64,000 nucleotides of DNA from Ignelater luminosus (lineage: Eukaryota > Arthropoda > Insecta > Coleoptera > Elateridae). The stretch covers positions 190,405 to 254,404 of the forward strand of contig VTPC01091034.1 in assembly GCA_011009095.1 (NCBI GenBank), written 5' to 3'. Below the pieces are notes generated by a model. That model did no database searches and was not told the DNA's origin. It saw only the letters and a program-made list of their open reading frames with translations. Positions 57,746-64,000 of this stretch are shown here, piece by piece. Made by a program: the position numbers and the translations under genes. Every line of letters starts with the position of its first letter. Position 1 is the stretch's first letter.

Positions 57746-59232
57746 AGGAGGCATTCCACGTGAAATCGCACAATTTTTGAAGAAAATTGACCTTCATGTC
57801 TTAGATTTTACTGAAACTTTTTTTTAATGTTTTTCTAAGACAAAATAAGAGATACGTGTCTTTTTATATCTGGATAACTCTAATATTATGATAATTACAA
57901 AGCATCAAAGTTTCCGAAAATTTGTCTTCTTCGTCTATAAATGTGCAAAATATCAAAATGGAATTCGTTTTGGTTAGTTTTGTAATCACTTAGCAAACAC
58001 CGGCGTGTGAACAAAGACGTATCAATAGTCGCCGAGTTTTTACAGCACGAGTACTCATGAGTTCAATTATTGATGTACAACGTTAGTGCAGACACTGTAA
58101 TAACTCGTAACCACGATTTTAAACTAACTTAAAAAGCAACAAATTCAATTGTTTCTAAATTTTTGAAGAAACGGGTGAATCACTTCCTGTGAAATCTTAT
58201 GGGATGCTGTGTTTGCTGACCCCCTTATTAGGTTCAGGTTCTTCGTCGCACGCTCATAAAGCATCTGTAGTTAAGTGCATTTATGACAGTAATTCCATTA
58301 TAAAAGTTTAGGTGTACAAACTACATGTGTTTGAGAATTCTGTGGAATTTTTGTAGAATTTTAAACAACCGGGTTAATGCTAAAAATTACAATTAAAAAA
58401 ACAACCCTCGAAAACTGTTTTTTTTTGTTAGATATATCGCGATATTTATCGAGTAAAACATCAGTTTCTAAACTTTAAGATGATTTAACCTAAACATTTT
58501 TACATTAACTAAAAATGGAGAAACAAACGTTTCCATATTATGTAGATCGCTAACATTTGGAAATTTATAGACAAAATAAAATACAAAATAATGATATTTG
58601 ACGTAAACAAAAAATACGTGTTTCCTCCATTGTTTCATACAATACATAAAAAATTCTTCGAGCAATTTACAATTAATTTTAGATGTTTTGTGACTGTTCG
58701 ATTTCACTTGGAGCGGTTTGAGGCGCCTAAAAATGCAGGTACCCTTCCGCACACTGAAACAGCAACACATAATATTCTTAAAATACATTTATAATTGGAG
58801 TTCCACCTTGAAATTTGGAAGGCACATGGAAGATGCATTCAAGAATACAGTAGAATTTTTCCAGATTTTTAAACGATCGGGTTAATGCAGTAACTTACAA
58901 TTAAAGAAAACAACCCCCTAAAATACAATTTTTTTAAAAATAATCTTATGGTAGTATTTATAGGGTGAAAGATCATCTTTTAAGTTTTAAAATAATTCAA
59001 GTTGGAAGTCTTTATGTTGTGTAATAAAGTAAAGACAAACGTTTTTATACTAAGGGCTACGCTAATTTTCGAAAATTTGTATGCAGAATAAAATACAAAA
59101 TAATGACATTTGGCGTAAACAAAAAAATACGTGTCTCTTTTTTTCATTGGTACAACATATAAAAAAAATTTCAAGTGATTATGAAAACTTGATGTTTTAT
59201 GACTGTGCGATTTCACGTGGCATGCCTCTTAG
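57746..59232. mobile_element. Compound inverted-repeat element with a 510-bp direct duplication
   Basis: The left end AGGCATTCCACGTGAAATCG is mirrored at 59204-59232, and similarity extends inward over some 200 bp. The right part is a direct repeat: GGGTTAATGC at 58371 and 58879, GACGTAAACAAAAAATACGT near 58600 and a matching word near 59112, so the right arm is present twice at about 510-bp spacing. Non-coding; the frames at 58468-59374 are by-products. Confidence 0.65.
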
Positions 59233-60145
59233 AAGAAATTTTGATCTTAGATGCAAAGAACATGTATGCTGTTACAAACACAAACAGCCAGAAAAGTCCA
59301 ATTATGCCAAAAACCTAAAAGAACACAATCATCCTATGACCACAAACAACCACATTACATTTTTGCAACAATAAACATAAACTAGATGTTCTGGAAACGT
59401 TTGAAATTTACAAACACAAACCCAAAGTACCTTTAATGAATGAGCAGATTACCTAATAAAATCACCGTTACCGTCATAATTTCTAATTGAACGTTGAGTC
59501 AAGTTAGTTGGTTACCATGACAACTATTTATTTATGCCTTTGAAAATGATATGTTAATATCGAAACGCATCAGGCAAATCAAGTAAGGTTATATTAGTGG
59601 ATTTAGTTTTCGATCTTAAAAATAAGATACTTATATTGTCTTTCATTAATATACTCCGTTCACGATGTCTCTGGGTTGTATATGGCTGTGGCAGAATGAC
59701 AACTTGAGTATTGTAAACCGGGCTGTTTATCTATTAAGTCGGCTTGTAAAATCTTATTGACCCTTAATGTACTTTAAGGTTATGATTTTATGACAGTTTG
59801 ACCTCACGCTGTTGCTTTTTTTTGTAGATCTGTAAATCGATTACGCTAAAAGATTGCTTCACGAAAATTTCTATTTATATTTATAAATCAAAGATTTATG
59901 TTTTTATTTATAACCTTTGGCATTCTTCTTAATTGACATTAATAGATGCAAAATATAAGAAAAATTTGATCTCTTTTTAACAAAACTAATTGATACTAAA
60001 TGTTTATTCAAGATTCTTGATCGTGCAACGGCGCCAAATACAGACGCAGGTACGGCAATTTTCAAAAAAAAGGGAAACACTTCCAACCTTACAAAATGAA
60101 CGCATGGTTTGTTACGACGGTTACGACCCAGAAACATCGTCGAGT
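59233..60145. other. No gene recognised
   Basis: AT-rich spacer with short unrelated frames. Confidence 0.4.
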
Positions 60146-60148
60146 ATA

Positions 60149-60442
60149 CAGTGTATCCAAGAAAAGGATGCATGGGGATCTTGGAAACGGTAGGAGATAC
60201 AGGATCGGTTAAATGGGATGAAAGTTGGCTATTTATAGTACCTTTTTGTTGGCATTTGCAAAATCTAGATAGTTTCAGAGATATTTAAAAAATCTACTTT
60301 TTTTTAAATATCTCTGAAACTATTTTGCAAACACCAACAAAAAGGTCCTATAAATAGCCAAATTTCATCCCATTTAATCGATCCTGTATCTCTTACCGTT
60401 TCCAAGATCCTCATGCTGTGCATCCTTATCTTGGACACATTG
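60149..60442. mobile_element. 294-bp near-perfect palindrome with TA target duplication
   Basis: CAGTGTATCCAAGAAAAGGA at the left is matched by the inverted TCTTGGACACATTG at the right, and the arms stay paired for about 145 bp to a centre near 60296, with TTTAAATATCTCTGAAACTA on one side. TA flanks both ends (60147-60148, 60443-60444). Words such as ATCGGTTAAATG are shared with the mariner element at 12468, so it is probably a fold-back relative of that family. Confidence 0.85.
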
Positions 60443-60875
60443 TATAAGAGTGATCTGTTTTAATTTAATTTAATAAAACACACTGTATGATTTTATTTAT
60501 TTTTTTTTCTATCACTTTGTGGAATTCCAAGTAAATGATGAATTACAATAAAATATAAAAAAGATAGAATTGTGTTTTATTATAATCATTGGAACAAATA
60601 AAGAGAAAACTTTATAACTAAAAAGTAACTGTAACTGAAAAAATGACATTTTAATTATTTAAATCTGACAACTGAACCTTCGTCAGTTCATTAGCTCCAA
60701 GTGCTCAGGATCGGTTTTTATCTTCGTTACACAAATGATAGTCAAGATGCTCTATTTTTGTTAATAATCAAGTCAGAGAGCTCTGAATGAATAAAAGAAC
60801 ATGCCTTTAGATGTTATCAGACGTTACGTATTTACAAAGACACCTGGGTTAACCTGATAACTCCTATGAATCACC

Positions 60876-60936
60876 ATGGACACAACTAGTTCAACAATTG
60901 TTTTCATGGTTATTTTGACTGATTGGGTCAATTCAA
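60876..60936 (+). CDS. Candidate first coding exon with signal-peptide-like N-terminus
   Basis: ATG in a good context (TCACCATGG) opens MDTTSSTIVFMVILTDWVNS, a short hydrophobic leader, followed by donor GTGAGTTTTT in phase 1. No continuing exon was identified in the window; exon C at 63094 is in phase 0 and does not fit. Only a possibility. Confidence 0.25.
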
Positions 60937-61259
60937 GTGAGTTTTTGTAAATGCTTATTAGTTATTAACGTTCAAATTAAAAAGCTTTTTGTTGGAACAT
61001 AGTATAAAAAGTCTGTTGCAGATTAAATGTGAATAGGAAGGATCAGAATTGCAGATTATATAAAAATCTTAAATCATAAGGTTTCTATAAATTTATAACA
61101 CATGGTTAAAGAAATTTCAGTTCGAAAGAGACCATGAAAAGAATTCACTTCTTAACTAGTAGTAGAGTCCCTAAATAACACTTTTGACATTAAAATAATA
61201 ATAAATATCTTTGGCATTAAAAATATTATTTAGGAACTATAGTAGGAGGTCATTATTGT

Positions 61260-61350
61260 TTTGCTGTCAAATTGATATTTCTAGGTTATGTTTGCTGTTT
61301 TGTTTTGTTGTCAAACTGACATTTTTAGGTTATGTTGTTTGTTTTTTTTT
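61260..61350. repeat. Short tandem duplication, about 48-bp unit
   Basis: GCTGTCAAATTGATATTTCTAG... and GTTGTCAAACTGACATTTTTAG... each followed by GTTATGTT and a T/G-rich tail. Two units, non-coding. A small inverted repeat (TAGTAGAGTCCCTAAATAAC / TTATTTAGGAACTATAGTA) lies just upstream at about 61160-61252. Confidence 0.5.
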
Positions 61351-62456
61351 TATTTTGCTTCAAACCTATTTCAGTTCACAATAATTATTGTACAGGGTGT
61401 ATCTTAAATGGCGGATGATATAAACTCTGTCTTTTTGGAATTATTGGAGATCAAAAATTACTTGCTTGATTCTGCATTTTTGATAAATAACAGTTTAATA
61501 TCACTATCTGAACCAAGTTTGAATATAAACAGGACTAACTAAATGGTACTTATAAGATATTTTGCATTAACACATTAGTATCCACTTCTTAAAATGGTCA
61601 GTTCCTTAACAACAATGATTTCATTGCTTTACCAATTCATTTTCAAGTTCTTTATTAATAAAAAACATTGTCTACAAAGAGGAAATAAAATTCAAAAGAT
61701 CAACTAATTCAAAAAATCAATTAGGGTGTAAGAATTTTAATTCATAAAAGACAACATGCTGCAAGATTTCTAGAATCAAGCTTCATACATCGATCTAGAA
61801 AATGTTATGGAGTTGATGGTGACAGTATTGATTGAATATCTATTAAATTCATTAAAAAGAAACCTTAATTCATAACTTGTATGTGCTATAACAATACAAA
61901 TTTTGGTCAAAACTTTACTTCATTCTTTTTATTTAATACAAAAATCTATTTCATGAGAAACAACTAGGAATTTTAAAAGACTTGGTGAATTTTAAGAATG
62001 CAGGATTCAACATGATTATACATAAGGCGACAAATATCTAAAAAAATCAACTGCAATATTCTGCAGCAATAGTAAGAAATCAATTGATATAAAAAACAAG
62101 ATTTTATTTTAAAATGCTCGTACAAAATACAGTTTAAAAAAATATGTTCAATTGTGTTTTGTTAAATACAAAAATAGAAAAATTACACACATCATAAAAG
62201 CACATGAATATGCTATTTGTACACATAAATTGCCTTATACTAAATTTATAATGCTAGTATCAGCAGGTATTGTATGTTTTCCTCTTAATACTTGCTGTCT
62301 GAGTCTCTAAAACAAAAGAGAAAAATTAGTAGTGTTACTTGTGTTATTATATCACTGTTCTTTGTGCATAGTAACATTTATACATTATCATTATCTAGAT
62401 AGATTATTACTTTTTTGTAATCGTTTTGTGAGGTAATTAACGAAAAAAACAATATA

Positions 62457-62964
62457 CAGGGTGAATTTAAAATTGCACATAATCTGTACACCAGTAAATC
62501 TATATCAAGATCTGAATGAAAACGCTAAATACATTTTTTGCTATTAATTCATAGTTTTTAAAGTATGGCCAATTAAAAGTTTTTAGAGCTGACAACGCAG
62601 CATGATATTTTACTAAGGCTTCCAGTTGCAAAGCTGCTGCTTTTCATGAATGATGTTATAGCAACAGCAATGCAATACTACAACATATTTTTAAAGATTC
62701 TGCAGCAAAGATTTAACATTAATTAATTATTTATTATTAAGAAATAAAATGAAAATAGGACCAAATCCTTCTTTTTATTACTTAAACTACAAATAATTGT
62801 AACTATTTCGTCTTAATTATTAAAAACAAATACAAGTAAAGATTAGGAGCACTAATAACTTTGTAATGAAGAAGTTTTCGTCAAAATGGTATTAGAATTT
62901 CTTCCTCAGTTTGTGATGTAGAATAACGCGGTGTACATAATATGCACCATTTAAAATACACCCT
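62457..62964. mobile_element. About 508-bp MITE with TA edges
   Basis: CAGGGTGAATTTAAAATTGC...ATAATCTGTACACC at the left is mirrored by GGTGTACATAATATGCACC...TTTAAAATACACCCTA at the right. TATA surrounds both ends. Non-coding. A lone related end (TACAGGGTGTATCTTAAATG) occurs at 61393. Confidence 0.75.
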
Positions 62965-63093
62965 ATATAACTAAATGTAGAAGGTTTTCCATATGTCTGT
63001 ACCTAACTTGACATCTGTCAAAGTTAACCTCAAAATCTACAGTAAATTAATGTTTTTAAATCTTGTTCATACATGTGTACTCTCACTCTTTAG

Positions 63094-63261
63094 GCGCTTG
63101 AGCTTTTTTGCAGCACTCAGTCTGCGTCCTGTGCTTCAAATTTCGGCCTCACACCTGAAATATTATTAGCCAAGAAAAATGGGGAAAACAGAAGTCCTGA
63201 AGTTGCACAGGCTAGTTCCGTTACTACAAACTTCCAATGCTACAGAACCCATAGTGAGTAA
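63094..63261 (+). CDS. Candidate coding exon C (55 aa, GC-richer)
   Basis: After acceptor TCTCACTCTTTAG an open phase-0 frame reads ALELFCSTQSASCASNFGLT, PEILLAKKNGENRSPEVAQA, SSVTTNFQCYRTHSE and stops at TAA 63259. A strong donor, GTGAGTAA, starts at 63254 and could end it as an internal exon in phase 1. The composition is clearly less AT-rich than the flanks. Unrecognised protein; it is compatible in phase with exon A and possibly with exon B. Confidence 0.4.
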   Translation, partial: ALELFCSTQSASCASNFGLTPEILLAKKNGENRSPEVAQASSVTTNFQCYRTHSE

Positions 63262-63734
63262 TAATGGTGCAAATAGTGAAATTCAGGGTGTTATATAAGT
63301 ATCCAGCCATAGCTTAATGAGTGATACTATTGAACAAAACAAATCATATTTTTCAAGAATTTCTTTCCAATCAACTTTTCTTTCAAAGATGTAATCATTT
63401 AAAGTCTGTTAACCAATAGGAAATAAGAATGCCAATCATGGCTGTTTTTTGCCCTCTTACTTGATCTACATTTGTTAAGACTTTGAAAGAAGTAAGGTAA
63501 TTGGTCATCTTTATACCTACTTTTGTAATTTTAATAAGAAAGGGTTCTTTAAAAATACTCTTGCAGATTTTAATATCCCTAGGTTACCTGTTGACTGCAT
63601 ATTTACATGGCATTATATATTGTTCTGATTCGAGCCATAAGGTAGAAAATTTCTTTTGATAAGATTTTCTTATCTCCTGCGGGTAATTCATGACATAAGC
63701 GAAGTTTTTTCTTGGGAGTTGTGCAGCGCTTCTT

Positions 63735-64000
63735 AGAGCACGAGCCGAAATTTCCAGACAAACTTGAACCGGCCCGAGAAACTTGATCGGCCTGACGGGC
63801 CCGAGAGGCTCGAACGGCAAGTCCGAAGTACGGGAAGTCCAAAAGGCCCGACGGCCCAAAGCATTTGAACGGTTCAAAAGGCTTGGCAGACAGAGAAGCC
63901 TGAAGGGCCAAAAAATCCAAAAGGTCCAGTAAACCCGTATGATCCGACAGGACCGAGAGATTCAAATAGCCCAATAGACCCGAAGAGCCAAGAACTTCAA
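63735..64000 (-). repeat. 9-bp-periodic Gly-X-Y-like repeat, locus 3 (runs off the window)
   Basis: On the minus strand GG starts recur at exact 9-bp steps for about 11 units from 63981 down to about 63890 (GGTCCTGTCGGATCATACGG shows three). Read in that phase it gives Gly-X-Y triplets such as GPVGSYGFTGPFGFFGPSGF. Further in, the phase slips and stops appear. The 3' flank has GCCGAAATTTCCAG, shared with the locus near 1359. The overlapping frames of 97 and 123 codons are not called as genes. Confidence 0.6.

Noticed and set aside
63584-63974. Protein-coding gene on the minus strand (97 and 123 codon frames)
   Set aside because: Two overlapping frames across a 9-bp periodic repeat are expected by-products; no splice or start context supports either as a gene.

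Overview
The window is eukaryotic nuclear DNA from an insect. It is strongly AT-rich and intron-bearing, with short introns of about 45-110 bp flanked by GT/AG and several canonical AATAAA poly(A) signals, and it is packed with insect-type mobile DNA: Tc1/mariner, PIF/Harbinger, jockey-like LINEs, many MITEs and fold-back elements. The repeat style would fit a beetle, but this is a low-confidence inference. Two runs of N (11958-11999 and 45172-45571) show it is a draft assembly.

Gene-dense left end (2.1-9.6 kb, about 12% of the window). Three multi-exon genes were reconstructed from splice sites and reading phase. (1) 2120-3667 (+): the 3' part of a two-Ig-domain, single-pass receptor resembling FGFRL1. 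(2) 4327-5314 (+): a complete six-exon mitochondrial 2-Cys peroxiredoxin (Prx3). (3) 6850-9565 (+): a complete five-exon CDK11/PITSLRE kinase of 820 aa. Between Prx3 and CDK11, on the minus strand, lies a 174-codon reading frame (5486-6010) interrupted by one in-frame TGA, with its own poly(A) signal, convergent with Prx3. No common pathway links these neighbours: mitochondrial peroxide removal, RNA processing/cell-cycle kinase and cell-surface receptor.

Repeat-dominated remainder (9.7-64 kb). From left to right: a decayed LINE with a 231-bp tandem repeat after it; a 2.36-kb Tc1/mariner element with TA target duplication, carrying another inverted-repeat element inside; a tRNA-like pseudogene; four copies of one palindromic fold-back repeat; an inverted-repeat element holding a broken cysteine-rich gene fragment; several MITEs; a 1.22-kb mariner-like element; a 1.9-kb jockey/CR1-like LINE on the minus strand; a Harbinger transposase remnant; and a tRNA-derived SINE. 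The 42.5-48.3 kb interval is the same about 2.7 kb sequence twice, separated by exactly 400 Ns, most likely an uncollapsed haplotype rather than a biological duplication.

Three isolated candidate exons in the right half (41.7, 54.6 and 63.1 kb, all + strand, all compatible in phase 0) may belong to one unrecognised gene with very long introns. A fourth candidate, a signal-peptide-like first exon, lies at 60.9 kb.

Most notable structures: a dispersed 9-bp-periodic GC-rich repeat that reads as collagen-like Gly-X-Y (three loci, one inside a long inverted-repeat element); the abundance of near-perfect long palindromes, which could give hairpin RNA; the fold-back element carrying transposase fragments on both strands; the probable false duplication; and the minus-strand frame with one TGA.
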